Positions 49,309-58,644 are shown, numbered from the stretch's first letter. The stretch: DNA of 64,000 bases from Pseudomonadota bacterium (GCA_023425645.1 JAFACG010000045.1:1-64000), one strand, 5' to 3'. Translations and numbers: made by a program. The notes: generated by a model not told the origin, from the sequence alone.

Positions 49309-50193
49309 ATGATTATAAATAAAAAAATCTTTTGTTCTTCTGTGCTTTCCCTGGCCCTGGCATGTACGGCGGTCTGGCCGCTTGCCGGCCAGGCCCAGCA
49401 GCAGGAACAGGAGAGCCGCAACTGGTATCTGGCCCTGGAGAACGACAGGCCGAACATCACGCAGCAGGAACTGGCTCGCGGGGCCGATCCGAATGCACGC
49501 GACGCGCAGGGCAATCCGTCGCTGATGCTGGCGATCCGCAACCAGTCCTGGAAGGTGGTCGATACCTTGCTGGCGAACCGGCGCACGGACGTCAACATCG
49601 AGAATGCCAGCCGCGAGACCCCCATGATGTACCTGGCCCTGATGGGGCAGACGCAGCGTCTGAAGGATCTGCAGGCCAGGGGCGGGCAGATCAACCGGGT
49701 GGGCTGGAGCCCTCTGCATTACGCGGCATCCAAGGGGCAGGTGGACACGGTGCGCTACCTGCTGTCGCAGAAGGCCATCGTGAATGCGCCCGCGCCGGAC
49801 GGCACAAGCCCCCTGATGATGGCGGCGCTGTCGGGCAGCCGGCCGGTGGTGGATATGCTGTTGCAGGCCGGTGCGGATCCGCTCATGCAGAATGCGCAAG
49901 GGCTCAGCGCGGCGTCGTGGGCACGTTCCGCCAATCATGATCAGCTGGCGGACTACCTGGAGCAATTGGCTGCGAGGCGCTCGGCCAGGGCGGGCGGACC
50001 GGTATCGGCGCCGGGCGTGCAGACGTTCGGCGTGCCCGAGTCGGCGGCGCCGGAGGATCCGGACCATGTTCATACGCTGATTCTGGAAAATGACAAGGAG
50101 CTCGAACCCGCCCCGGCGCCCAAGCCCGCCGTGAAGGGCGGCAATAGCGGCTACTTCGATCTGGAGCGTTTCGACCGTCCGGCCGAGCCTTGA
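49309..50193 (+). CDS. Exported ankyrin-repeat protein
   Basis: 294 residues. A signal peptide (cleavage after about AGQAQ) is followed by five to six ankyrin units at about residues 50-225 (ARGADPNARDAQGNPSLMLA; NRVGWSPLHYAASKGQ; APDGTSPLMMAALSGSR; LLQAGADPLMQNAQGLS). A Pro-rich tail follows. The role is probably periplasmic protein binding; no partner can be named. A perfect bidirectional terminator follows. Confidence 0.85.
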   Translation: MIINKKIFCSSVLSLALACTAVWPLAGQAQQQEQESRNWYLALENDRPNITQQELARGADPNARDAQGNPSLMLAIRNQSWKVVDTLLANRRTDVNIENASRETPMMYLALMGQTQRLKDLQARGGQINRVGWSPLHYAASKGQVDTVRYLLSQKAIVNAPAPDGTSPLMMAALSGSRPVVDMLLQAGADPLMQNAQGLSAASWARSANHDQLADYLEQLAARRSARAGGPVSAPGVQTFGVPESAAPEDPDHVHTLILENDKELEPAPAPKPAVKGGNSGYFDLERFDRPAEP

Positions 50194-50210
50194 AGGGCTC
50201 GTGTTCCTGG

Positions 50211-50247
50211 CATCAAAAAACCGGCCTCTTGAGCCGGTTTTTTGATG
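50211..50247. terminator. Bidirectional terminator, 15-bp perfect stem
   Basis: CATCAAAAAACCGGC and GCCGGTTTTTTGATG are exact reverse complements around a 7-nt loop. The A/T-runs give a terminator for both strands between convergent genes. Confidence 0.92.
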
Positions 50248-50258
50248 AAGTCGCATCG

Positions 50259-50726
50259 TCAGCGGGGATTGGTGGGCGTCACATTCAAACTGGACACGCT
50301 GCCGCGCAAGGTGGCCGGAAGGCAGGCGATATCGGCTATCTGTTCTCCATTCCGATGCACCATCACTCCGCCGTAGGTTTCGGGATGGTTCACCTCTTTT
50401 TCCGTCATGGGTTTCTGGCTCCCCTGATAGACCTCATAGGTGATGTCTTTGTTGGGGAACTCCACGGTGTCCGTCATATAGCGGCCAAATCCGTCCCAGA
50501 CAATGCCGTTCAAGCCCTTGCGGGCGGCGCTGAGCGCCATTTCCGGCCGGGCTCCCGGCTTGCCGAAAGTGTAGTAGGCGGTGTCCGGGTCCGCGCAGAT
50601 CCGGATCTCCTTCTTGCTCTTGGTGGCGCAGTAAAAGATTTCCTGACCGATCTCGCAGGCGAAAGTGCTGGATAGAGGCGCGGAGGCCGCGAAGGCCGAC
50701 AGCAGCAGTGTCATCGTGTGTTTCAT
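50259..50726 (-). CDS. Exported hypothetical protein
   Basis: 155 residues with an N-terminal signal peptide (MKHTMTLLLSAFAASAPLSS, cleavage near TFA/CEIG). The mature part has four Cys (CEIG, FYCATK, ICADP, IACLP) that may form periplasmic disulfides. No family is recognised. It lies 36 bases after the DUF3298 gene on the same strand, so both may be one transcript. Confidence 0.7.
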   Translation of the reverse strand: MKHTMTLLLSAFAASAPLSSTFACEIGQEIFYCATKSKKEIRICADPDTAYYTFGKPGARPEMALSAARKGLNGIVWDGFGRYMTDTVEFPNKDITYEVYQGSQKPMTEKEVNHPETYGGVMVHRNGEQIADIACLPATLRGSVSSLNVTPTNPR

Positions 50727-50762
50727 GGGAATGCGTTCCAGAAGCAGGGCGGGGCGCTCGGT

Positions 50763-51557
50763 TCAGCTTGCCGGCAGATAGTCCGGACGCAGAATGCCGC
50801 GCAGTTGCGCATAGGGGAGCAGCAATTCGGGCTGGCCCAGGGAATAGGGCGCGATCTCGTAGGCGTTGTACTTGACGACCACGCCCTTGTCGGTCAGCGC
50901 CGCATTGCTGGCCGGCTGGAAGGGCCACATGCGGGCCCAGCCCTGCGGGTCCTGCTGCGCATCGGGCAGGGTCTGCACCCAGGCTGCATGCGCCTGCCGG
51001 ACCAATTCCTGGAATTGCCCCTGGCGGCCCGGCACCAGCAGGCGGTCCAGCGGCAGCGCCATCTGCAGGCGGTTGTCCCAATTCAGGAACTGGCTGGCGG
51101 CAATGCCGTGGGCGGCGCCGGTCATGTACAGCCAGGAGCCCAGCTCCACGACGGTCAGGTCGCGATTGCGGTAGCGGGTGCGCGCCGTCAGCTGCACCTT
51201 GTCCTTGCCGTTGGCGGTGGCCCAGTAGTAGTTCTCGAATTCTTTCAAGCCGCGGTAGCCGGGCTGGCGCGCGCCAAGAATGGTCATCTGCGCCAGGCTC
51301 TGGTCCACCAGCGCGGTCAGGGCCTGGTTGCCGGGGAAGATCAGGGATTTCACGTCCAGGCTGGGGCATTCTCCCGTGCAGCCCGGCTTGACGTGCTGGT
51401 AGTTCAGCGGCTGTGTGAAGACGCCGTCCTTCTGGGTCTGGTCCTCTGTCTGCGCAGGGATCAGGGAGATATCCGACCTGGGGGCGCTGGAACAGGCGGA
51501 CAGCGCCAGCACGGCCAGGGGCAGCAGCAGAAAGCGGGAAGGGCGATTCAGGGTCAT
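50763..51557 (-). CDS. RsiV/DUF3298-type lipoprotein
   Basis: 264-residue lipoprotein with a lipobox at LALSACSS (Cys22). The body matches DUF3298/RsiV-like proteins (RTRYRNRDLTVVELGSWLYM, GAAHGIAASQFLNWD, VVVKYNAYEIAPYSLGQPEL). The best-known member, RsiV, binds lysozyme and controls a sigma factor, but no sigma gene adjoins, so that role is not implied here. Confidence 0.8.
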   Translation of the reverse strand: MTLNRPSRFLLLPLAVLALSACSSAPRSDISLIPAQTEDQTQKDGVFTQPLNYQHVKPGCTGECPSLDVKSLIFPGNQALTALVDQSLAQMTILGARQPGYRGLKEFENYYWATANGKDKVQLTARTRYRNRDLTVVELGSWLYMTGAAHGIAASQFLNWDNRLQMALPLDRLLVPGRQGQFQELVRQAHAAWVQTLPDAQQDPQGWARMWPFQPASNAALTDKGVVVKYNAYEIAPYSLGQPELLLPYAQLRGILRPDYLPAS

Positions 51558-51569
51558 GGGCGCTCCGGC

Positions 51570-52268
51570 TTACTTGATGGTCTTGGCGTCCTGGCCGAAC
51601 AGGATCTTGCGGGCCTGCTCATCGTGGGCGGCGGTGCTTGGATTGATGCTGTCCACCAGCGCGTAGGCGCGTTGGGTGGCCGGGCGGGCGGCAATGCGTT
51701 CGAACCAGCGCTTCAGGTGCGGGAAGTCGTTCAGGTCCTGGCGCTGGCGCTCGTGGGGCACGATCCAGGGATAGCAGGCCATGTCGGCGATGGAATAGTC
51801 GCCCGCGATGTAGTCGCGATCCGCCAGCTGCTTGTTCAACACGCCGTACAGGCGGCCGGTCTCGCGCACGTAGCGGTCGATGGCGTAGGGGATGGGCTCG
51901 GGGGCGTAGACGCTGAAGTGGTGGTTCTGGCCGGCCATGGGGCCCAGGCCGGCCATCTGCCAGTAGAGCCATTGCAAGGTTTCCGTGCGCCGGCGCAGGT
52001 CCTGGGACAGGAACCGGCCAGTCTTCTCGGCCAGGTACTGCAGGATGGCGCCGGACTCGAAAATGGAGATGGGCGCGCCGCCGTCCTGGGGCGACTGGTC
52101 CACGATGGCCGGTATGCGGTTGTTGGGCGCGATGCGCAGGAATTCAGGCTGGAACTGATCCCCTTTGCCGATATTGATGGGGTGCACGGTATAGGGCAGG
52201 CCGGTTTCTTCCAGAAACAGGGTGATCTTGTGTCCGTTGGGCGTGGTCCAGTAATACAGGTCTATCAT
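51570..52268 (-). CDS. Glutathione S-transferase, YfcG-like
   Basis: 232-residue Nu-class-type GST. N-terminal MIDLYYWTTPNGHKITLFLE, FLRIAPNNRIPAIVDQSP and ESGAILQYLAEKTGRFLS closely follow E. coli YfcG, which has glutathione-disulfide reductase activity and uses Thr rather than Tyr/Ser near residue 9. It is followed by the DUF3298 gene after 12 bases. Confidence 0.88.
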   Translation of the reverse strand: MIDLYYWTTPNGHKITLFLEETGLPYTVHPINIGKGDQFQPEFLRIAPNNRIPAIVDQSPQDGGAPISIFESGAILQYLAEKTGRFLSQDLRRRTETLQWLYWQMAGLGPMAGQNHHFSVYAPEPIPYAIDRYVRETGRLYGVLNKQLADRDYIAGDYSIADMACYPWIVPHERQRQDLNDFPHLKRWFERIAARPATQRAYALVDSINPSTAAHDEQARKILFGQDAKTIK

Positions 52269-52378
52269 GCGGTGTCCTTTGGCGTTGGATAGGCCCCTGG
52301 CGGAGCCGTTGGCGCGTCGGCGGGCGCTCGGCTACTATAGCCTGCCCGAACATGCTTTACAGGAGGTCAGGTACTGAC

Positions 52379-52723
52379 ATGAGCAAAATCTATCATAATC
52401 CCCGCTGCAGCACGTCTCGCAATGCCTTGGCGCTGATGCAGGAAAAGGGGCTGGAGCCCGAGGTCATCGAGTACCTGAAGACACCGTTGTCGCGCGGCGA
52501 GCTCAAGTCCCTGATTGCCGCCGCCGGCCTGCAGGTCCGCCAGGCCATGCGCGCCAAGGAAGCGGTGTATGCCGAATTGGGGCTGGATGATCCCGCCCTG
52601 ACTGACGAGGACCTGCTGGCCGCCATCGAGGCCAATCCGGTGCTGCTGAACCGCCCCTTCGTGGTGACGGAAAAAGGGACGCGCCTGGCGCGTCCCCTGG
52701 AGGCCTTGAACGACATACTGTGA
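52379..52723 (+). CDS. ArsC family thioredoxin-fold reductase
   Basis: 114 residues with IYHNPRCSTSRNALALM (Cys10) at the N-terminus and VLLNRPFVVTEKGTRLARP near the C-terminus, the glutaredoxin-coupled arsenate reductase pattern. ATG 52379 follows AGGAGG; the upstream ATG at 52352 lies before that site. No arsR or arsB is adjacent, so a general redox role or an orphan arsenate reductase are both possible. Confidence 0.85.
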   Translation: MSKIYHNPRCSTSRNALALMQEKGLEPEVIEYLKTPLSRGELKSLIAAAGLQVRQAMRAKEAVYAELGLDDPALTDEDLLAAIEANPVLLNRPFVVTEKGTRLARPLEALNDIL

Positions 52724-52761
52724 TGCCGGCGCCCCGCCGTCCGGCGGGGGCGTGTCCAAGC

Positions 52762-53334
52762 TTACTGCTGGATGGCTTCCAGCGCGATGCTGATGGTGAC
52801 CTCGTCGCCCACGTAGGGGACATTGGCGCCCATGTTGAACTCGGAACGCTTGACTTGCGTCTGGGCGTCGGCGCCCAGGGCGGGCTTGCCCAGCATGGGG
52901 TGCTTGGGCATGGTCAGGAAGGAGTCGATGGTCAGGGTGACGGGCTTGGTGACGCCCTTGATGGTCAGTTCGCCCTTGGCGGCCACGGGTTTGTCGCCTT
53001 CGAAGACAATGTCGGAGGACTTGAAGGTGGCCGTGGGGAACTGGGCGGTGTCGAAATGGTCCTTGCCCTGGATGTGTTCGTTGAACAGGGGAAAGCCCGT
53101 GTCCACGGAACGCGTGTCCACCGTCATGTCGATCTTGCCCGTCTTGGCTTCCTGGTCCAGCACCACCGTGCCCTGGATGGCGTCGAAGCGGTGCAGTTGC
53201 GTGCTCAGGCCCAGGTGCTTGTAGGCAAAGCGCACGAACGTATGGCTGGGCTCGACCTGGTAGGTCACGGGAGCGGCCTGGACGGCGAAGCTTGCGGCCA
53301 GCGTGGCGGACAGAACGATGAGCGGCTTGAACAT
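52762..53334 (-). CDS. YceI family periplasmic lipid-binding protein
   Basis: 190 residues, start MFKPLIVLSATLAASFAVQA (signal peptide) at ATG 53334 with AAGGAAA upstream. The YceI lipocalin-like barrel is shown by YQVEPSHTFVRFAYKHLGLS, GTVVLDQEAKTGKIDMTVDT and GELTIKGVTKPVTLTID. The family binds polyisoprenoid quinone-like ligands. It is tandem with a second, diverged YceI gene linked to cytochrome b561. Confidence 0.9.
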   Translation of the reverse strand: MFKPLIVLSATLAASFAVQAAPVTYQVEPSHTFVRFAYKHLGLSTQLHRFDAIQGTVVLDQEAKTGKIDMTVDTRSVDTGFPLFNEHIQGKDHFDTAQFPTATFKSSDIVFEGDKPVAAKGELTIKGVTKPVTLTIDSFLTMPKHPMLGKPALGADAQTQVKRSEFNMGANVPYVGDEVTISIALEAIQQ

Positions 53335-53395
53335 GGTGTGTTTCCTTTGAAGCAATGATGGGCTTGGTCGGCCCGGAAGAATGCCGGAAGGCGCT

Positions 53396-53959
53396 TTAGC
53401 GCGTGGTCATCCGGAAATTGACGGTGATTTCATTGGCGACGACGTCATAGCTGGACCAGGACCCTTCGCCGATGGCGAAGTCGCCCCGCTTGATCTCGAA
53501 GCTGCCGGTGAACACCGCGCTGTCGCCCTGCGGCTGCAGGGTGGCGCGGATCTGGACGGGCTGTTCGCGGCCCTTGATCTGCAACGTGCCTGCGACTTCG
53601 TATTGTTGCGGGCCAACCTCGCGTATCGCGCTGGAGGTGAACACCGCCTGTGGATGGGCATCTATGTCGAACCAGCGCACGTCCTGCAGCTCGTCGTCGG
53701 CTTCGGGCGAACCCGTATCCACGCTGTCCAGCGCGACCTTGAGCACGACCTTGGATTGATCCAGCGCAGCGGGATCGAAGTTCAGTTCACCGTCGAAGCG
53801 ATTGAACTGGCCATCGAGCTTGACGCCCATCTGGGAATACTCAAAGGCAATCTGGCTGTTGGCGGCATCCAGGGTCTGGTAGGCGGCGGCGTTGGCGCTC
53901 AGGCTGGCCGACAGGCCCAGGGTTCCGGCCAGCACGGCGGCGAGCAGGGTTTTGGTCAT
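53396..53959 (-). CDS. Second YceI family protein, coupled to cytochrome b561
   Basis: 187 residues with a signal peptide ending ANAAA. LDAANSQIAFEYSQMGVKLD, NFDPAALDQSKVVLKVALDS and GTLQIKGREQPVQIRATL are YceI features. Its start overlaps the cybB-like stop by 4 bases, the same layout as yceJ-yceI in E. coli, which suggests ubiquinone binding near the cytochrome. A longer frame through the cytochrome gene is only an overlap. Confidence 0.9.
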   Translation of the reverse strand: MTKTLLAAVLAGTLGLSASLSANAAAYQTLDAANSQIAFEYSQMGVKLDGQFNRFDGELNFDPAALDQSKVVLKVALDSVDTGSPEADDELQDVRWFDIDAHPQAVFTSSAIREVGPQQYEVAGTLQIKGREQPVQIRATLQPQGDSAVFTGSFEIKRGDFAIGEGSWSSYDVVANEITVNFRMTTR

Positions 53960-54522
53960 GCTTTTTCCTTGGTAGAGACGAAAGTGATGCGGCGCAGCAA
54001 GCCGTCGCGATCGATGAAGTGATGCTTGAGCGCAGCCAGGATGTGGAGGGCGACCAGCGCGATCAGCACATAGTTCAGGATGATGTGGACCTGCACCAGG
54101 GCTTCGCCCAGCGGTTTGTTCTTGGCCACCAGGTCGGGCAGGGGCAGCACGCCGAACCAGACTGTCTGGAATCCTTTGGCCGAGCTCATCAGCCAGCCGC
54201 TCAGGGGGATGGCGACCATCACCGCATACAGGGCGGCATGGCCGGCATGCGCCAGGCCGCGCGTCAACGTGGACATGGAGGCGGGCAGGGCGGGGGGGCG
54301 GTTGAGCAGGCGCCACGCCAATCGGATGATCACCAGGGCCAGCAGGGTGATGCCTATCCATTTGTGCCAGGAATAGACTTGCAGCTTCAGGGGCGACAGG
54401 GGCAGGGTCTTCATGGTGTAGCCCAGGATCACCATGCCGATCAGGGCCAGGGCCATCAGCCAGTGCAGCAGGCGTGCGACGACGGTGTAGGAGGCCGTGT
54501 CGGGGCGAGAGGAAATGCTCAT
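53956..54522 (-). CDS. cybB: Cytochrome b561
   Basis: 188-residue diheme inner-membrane cytochrome with four helices. Heme-ligand His residues lie in VARLLHWLMALALI, VYSWHKWIG, GLAHAGHAALY and HIILNYVLIALVALHI. Related proteins oxidise ubiquinol or act as superoxide oxidase. It is translationally coupled to the downstream YceI gene. Confidence 0.92.
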   Translation of the reverse strand: MSISSRPDTASYTVVARLLHWLMALALIGMVILGYTMKTLPLSPLKLQVYSWHKWIGITLLALVIIRLAWRLLNRPPALPASMSTLTRGLAHAGHAALYAVMVAIPLSGWLMSSAKGFQTVWFGVLPLPDLVAKNKPLGEALVQVHIILNYVLIALVALHILAALKHHFIDRDGLLRRITFVSTKEKA

Positions 54523-54553
54523 TGATAATGCCTTTCATTTACGCAGCCAGAGA

Positions 54554-54582
54554 ACTTTAACCTGTTTGTAAGCATCGACAAA
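54554..54582 (-). promoter_or_regulatory. Promoter candidate for cybB-yceI
   Basis: On the minus strand TTTGTC (plus GACAAA, 54577-54582), 17 bases, TAAAGT (plus ACTTTA, 54554-54559) fits sigma-70 moderately and lies 32 bases before the cybB ATG. Confidence 0.4.
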
Positions 54583-54730
54583 GGCCCCATGGTGCAACGC
54601 ACTATTGCAGCGATGAAGGTAATCCTGGAGCGAGCGGACACATGTGCGTACAGGATGCCAATGCGGGGGCGGCTACACTAAGAGCTTGAACAGGTTCCAA
54701 GGTTTGCTTGAGGTATTGAAGGATGCGAGT

Positions 54731-55312
54731 ATGAGAAATGCGGGATTGGCGCTGGTGATGGCAGTACTGCTGGCGGCCTGCCAGGATCCCAGGCAGGCCA
54801 ACGAGGCCAATTTCGGCGCGGCGATCCAGTCCTACCTGGATACGCGGGACGGCCTGTGCGTGGGAGTGCCGGGCCGCCAGTATCCCTATCAGGCCGAACA
54901 CGATTCCGAACTGGCCGTGCAGGACAGGCAGCGCCTGGCGGCGTTGGCCGAAGCGGGATTGTTGCGCGAGGTGGGCACGGTTGCCGCGCCGCGCTACGAG
55001 CTCAGCAGCGCGGGCGAGCCGTACCTGGTTCGAGGCGATGCGCAACGCCAGGGCCTGCATGACGCCTTTTGTACGGGGCGTCTGGTGCTGGACAGCGTGA
55101 CTTCCTTCACGGAGCCTGCCGAGGCCGGCGGCCTGAAGGTGAGCCGGGTGAACAATGTCTACCATCTGCAGGACGCCGCCGCCTGGCTGCAGTGGTCATC
55201 AGTGCAGAAAACCTATCCCGAATTGGCGCCTTTCATGGCGCCTGCCGTGCAGGGGCAAGCCTTGCTGGTTCTGACCAGCAAAGGGTGGGTGCATCAGAAT
55301 CAGTTCAGGTAG
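54731..55312 (+). CDS. Hypothetical lipoprotein
   Basis: 193 residues starting MRNAGLALVMAVLLAACQD, with a lipobox at Cys17. The mature part (LDTRDGLCVGVPGRQYPYQA, LAALAEAGLLREVGTVAAPR) is not assigned to a family. The start at 54731 is chosen because the signal begins there; an upstream extension to 54644 is unlikely. It lies at the left boundary of the AT-richer zone. Confidence 0.7.
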   Translation: MRNAGLALVMAVLLAACQDPRQANEANFGAAIQSYLDTRDGLCVGVPGRQYPYQAEHDSELAVQDRQRLAALAEAGLLREVGTVAAPRYELSSAGEPYLVRGDAQRQGLHDAFCTGRLVLDSVTSFTEPAEAGGLKVSRVNNVYHLQDAAAWLQWSSVQKTYPELAPFMAPAVQGQALLVLTSKGWVHQNQFR

Positions 55313-55570
55313 GGGCCGGATAGCAACGGTACAGAACAATGCGCAAGAAGTTCTGTTTGACCTGATTGTGGCGCGAGGGACGCTTGGAACCGGTGCAGCA
55401 GAAGATGTAGAGGAAGCGCTTGAGACGAAACTGAATTTTTACGTTCTGCTTGGCGGCGTTACATCAAAACCGGTTTTGTTGAAAATAAAAACTCGGCCCA
55501 ATTTTCGTGCTGTCAAACTATGGCGCTTGCCATGCTTGATCCGGCGGTCATTCGAGAAAGGGCTTTCAGA

Positions 55571-56572
55571 ATGCGTCCATTTACATTTTGCGCGCTGCTT
55601 GGCGTTGCGATGCTCGCACTGTCATTATCGTTCCCGGCTGAGGCATCTTTTCAAAAGCGTGAAACCCAACGTCCTGACGACAGCACCCTATACTGGTCTC
55701 TTGATCTTCCTGATGTGCAAGTGGACAAGGTAGGACTGGTGATTATCATGCAGGGCTCGGGTTGTGAACCTGTAGCAAAGAATAAAAGTTTGATGCTCAC
55801 ACGGGCGGCGTTCCCTGAATTTGCAGCGGTGACAGCCGATAAATACGGCATTGATCCGGATGCGGATTTTGAACGAAGCGACAAGCCAGGCTGTCCGCAG
55901 GAGTATTACGCAAAGAGTACCAACAGCCAGCGCGTAGCTGATTACCAGCAAATTCTGAATGAACTCTCGTCTGCGCAATGGTGGAATGGGCAGTTGATAT
56001 TGATTGGAGGTTCGGAAGGCGGCGATATTGCTGCGCGACTATCAGCCCTGGTGCTTCCCGATGCTGTCGTCCTGATTTCAACGGGTGGTGGGGCCTCCTT
56101 CGGCGAAATAGTGCGCACATCCATTCTGATGGAAATGGAACAAAATTCTGTTCCACGCGACCAGTGGCCCGACATGGATCGGACCTTTGCCCGGGCTCGT
56201 GAAAACCCGGAGAGTGCTGAAGTGCAAGCTGGTTATAGTTATAAATACTGGGCAGACGCCATCGATCGCAGAGCGGTCGATGATATGTTGAATACCACCG
56301 CGCCTATCCTTCTTATTCAAGGAACGGGGGACATTTCCGCGCCCCTATATGCGGCGCGCGCCGCGGTCGACGTTTTCACTAAGAAAAAAAGATGCAATCT
56401 GACATACTGGGAGAAGTCCAGCTATGATCACAGCATGGTCGATCCAGACGGAAACAGCCATCTGAAAGAGGTTCTGGTTCAGGCGAGTTCATGGGTGCGA
56501 GCTCAACTCCGACGGCCAAATTTAAGTCTTTGCATGGAGCCTGAACCGGTGACCGTTAATAAAAATAGATAA
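55571..56572 (+). CDS. Exported alpha/beta hydrolase of unknown substrate
   Basis: 333 residues. A signal peptide (MRPFTFCALLGVAMLALSLS, cleavage after PAEA) is followed by an alpha/beta-hydrolase core: nucleophile elbow LIGGSEGGDIAARL (Ser), acid in LIQGTGDISAPL (Asp), and His in KSSYDHSMVDPDG. The base composition is clearly lower in GC than the flanks, and codon use differs, suggesting transfer. The 258 bases before it (55313-55570) are also AT-rich and hold no recognised gene. Confidence 0.75.
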   Translation: MRPFTFCALLGVAMLALSLSFPAEASFQKRETQRPDDSTLYWSLDLPDVQVDKVGLVIIMQGSGCEPVAKNKSLMLTRAAFPEFAAVTADKYGIDPDADFERSDKPGCPQEYYAKSTNSQRVADYQQILNELSSAQWWNGQLILIGGSEGGDIAARLSALVLPDAVVLISTGGGASFGEIVRTSILMEMEQNSVPRDQWPDMDRTFARARENPESAEVQAGYSYKYWADAIDRRAVDDMLNTTAPILLIQGTGDISAPLYAARAAVDVFTKKKRCNLTYWEKSSYDHSMVDPDGNSHLKEVLVQASSWVRAQLRRPNLSLCMEPEPVTVNKNR

Positions 56573-56786
56573 GACAAGCGCAACTTGAATCTTAGGCGGT
56601 TCCCGTCCGTTGGAACCGAAACTAGAGAAGTCCGATTTCCAGATATTCTGAAGCCGTCCCGGCCTATGTGGATGTAGGGTTTTGCTGCTCCGCTCGTATC
56701 CAGGCACCGGGCAGGCTCAATTGCCAGGCGCTTGCAGTTACAGATCGATTCTATAAAATGCAATTAACGGAAAAAAGATCACCACC

Positions 56787-57896
56787 ATGAAAAGAAAGTC
56801 TACAAGAGAAGAAGGGCAATTCGACCTGCCGATTCTGGGCTCGCAAGCCTGCGATATTCCGGCAGAGGCTTTGTTCGATACCTGGCTGCAGCATCAACGG
56901 CCGCCCATGCGGCCTGGGACGCAACGCGTCTATCGGACATTGTGGCGGCGGTTTGTCCAGGAACTGCAACTGCATAAAAAGCATTATGCGCAGGTCAGCC
57001 CGTCCGACATTCGTGACTTTCTGAGCGGACTGGATGAAGTGCGGCGGCCGCAGCGGGAGCGCTACCAGCAAGTGATTGCGCGAGCCTACGAGGAGCTGTG
57101 CCGCCAGGCCGGACGCACCGAGAATCCAGCAATAGGCCCGGCCATCAACGATCCCTTGAGACAGGATTGGCGCCAGGCTCCGGACAATCAGGCGACTCGT
57201 TTCCTGTCCATGGCGCAACGAGATGATCTGATTCGCGCCTTGCAGAATCGCCTGCGTGTGCTGACGCTGGCCAGCGATATGACCGTTGCCGCTCGCTGGC
57301 GGGAATTCCGCGACATGACGATCGTGGCTCTAATGTTGGGCACGGGCTTGCGTCCGGTGGAGCTGGAAGCGCTGCCGCCTGCAGCCGTCGGCGTCGCGGC
57401 AGCGCGTCCTGGCCAGGATCTCGAGGAAGACGAGGACGTGCTGGAGACGCTGTGGCGGGACGGAAAGCTTCTGTTGAGCATTCCCGGCTCCGCGCGCCGC
57501 GAAGTGGCCGTTCCGATATGGTGCGAAGACATTGTCCGCGCATGGCTGGATCATAGCGGTCTGGCGGATGGGCGAACAGGAAGCAGTCGGCTGTTCCCGG
57601 GCAGTCGCAGGATCAGCGCTGCGCGGCCGCAATCGCAGATGAATCCGGCTACTCTGGCGCGTATCGTCGCCAAATGGGGGTTGACGCACATGGACCTGAT
57701 CATGACGCCGCAGCGATTGCGCAATACATTTGGCGCCGGCCTGATCGAACGCGGATACTCTTTGCCGGAAATCGAACAGATCATGGGTTATGCTCCCGGC
57801 GCCGCCAGCGCCTGGCGCCTGCAGGCGGCATGGCTGGCCTGGCTGGAGGCGCAGAAACCGACGCCGGCCGTTGTCCTGAATCCATCGGCGAGCTGA
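56787..57896 (+). CDS. Tyrosine-recombinase family protein with missing catalytic residues
   Basis: 369 residues. A SAM-like N-terminal domain (LFDTWLQHQRPPMRPGTQRV) is followed by a recombinase catalytic fold. Arg189 in GTGLRPVELEAL (box I) and Arg312 in TPQRLRNTFGAGLIERG (box II) are kept. The box II His is Gln309, the GH motif is GY (334-335), and no Tyr occupies the nucleophile place near residue 344 (SAWRLQAAW). It may bind DNA without cutting. It lies 0.75 kb from the dif-like site. ATG 56787 has only a weak ribosome-binding site; TATAAA at 56752 is a -10 candidate. Confidence 0.75.
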   Translation: MKRKSTREEGQFDLPILGSQACDIPAEALFDTWLQHQRPPMRPGTQRVYRTLWRRFVQELQLHKKHYAQVSPSDIRDFLSGLDEVRRPQRERYQQVIARAYEELCRQAGRTENPAIGPAINDPLRQDWRQAPDNQATRFLSMAQRDDLIRALQNRLRVLTLASDMTVAARWREFRDMTIVALMLGTGLRPVELEALPPAAVGVAAARPGQDLEEDEDVLETLWRDGKLLLSIPGSARREVAVPIWCEDIVRAWLDHSGLADGRTGSSRLFPGSRRISAARPQSQMNPATLARIVAKWGLTHMDLIMTPQRLRNTFGAGLIERGYSLPEIEQIMGYAPGAASAWRLQAAWLAWLEAQKPTPAVVLNPSAS

Positions 57897-57977
57897 CAGC
57901 TTATGGCTTCGCCTTCATCCAGTCGGCCATAATCAGACTTTGTGCCCGAATTTCACTATTGCTGGGAGCATAAGGCC

Positions 57978-58436
57978 ATGTCCGAACCTGTTTTTCGTCG
58001 TGCCGAACAGTCCGATCTGGAAGCCATTGTCGCCATGCTGGCCGACGACGTGCTTGGCCGGCAACGGGAAGACACCCGTTTGCCGGCGGCCGATACCTAT
58101 GTTCAGGCTTTTCAGGCCATAGACGCCGATCCCAACCAGTTTCTGGCGGTCGCCGAGCTCGACGGCGCAGTCGTCGGCACCTTGCAGATCAGCTTCATGC
58201 CGGGCTTGTCGCACCAGGGCGCCTGGCGTGGAGAGATCGAAGCCGTGCGCATCGCCCGCACCGCGCGCGGCACGGGCCTGGGCCGCAGAATGATGGAATG
58301 GGCCATTGAACAGTGCCGCGCGCGCAATTGCCGCATCGTGCAGCTGACGTCGGACCTGAAACGGACGGATGCGCACCGTTTCTACGAACAGATGGGCTTT
58401 GTCGGCAGTCACAAGGGCTACAAGCTGGTGTTATGA
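57978..58436 (+). CDS. GNAT family N-acetyltransferase
   Basis: 152 residues, start MSEPVFRRAEQSDLEAIVAM at ATG 57978 with GGGAG upstream. The acetyl-CoA loop is IARTARGTGLGRRMMEWAI, and the C-terminal HRFYEQMGFVGSHKGYKL is typical. The substrate is unknown. It is the last intact gene before the dif-like site. Confidence 0.88.
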   Translation: MSEPVFRRAEQSDLEAIVAMLADDVLGRQREDTRLPAADTYVQAFQAIDADPNQFLAVAELDGAVVGTLQISFMPGLSHQGAWRGEIEAVRIARTARGTGLGRRMMEWAIEQCRARNCRIVQLTSDLKRTDAHRFYEQMGFVGSHKGYKLVL

Positions 58437-58644
58437 AGCGGCCTGCCGATGGCTGGATCCTGGTCTGCTTGAAGCGGGCTTGCGGTCGCGATTACTGTCA
58501 ACCGGAACGAGATGGGGCCGAAATAGCGTGACGCTGGAAGTTCTACGTCCCATACCGCTTGATCAGGCTTGATGGAGCTAGGGCCTGAAGAGGTTTGATC
58601 AGATGGAACTGCAGAGTCAAAGGCTTGGATTCGGCCCAGTCTAT

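Noticed and set aside
53396..54538. A single 380-residue YceI fusion protein
   Set aside because: The upstream half is an out-of-frame reading of the cytochrome b561 gene; the YceI signal peptide begins at 53959.
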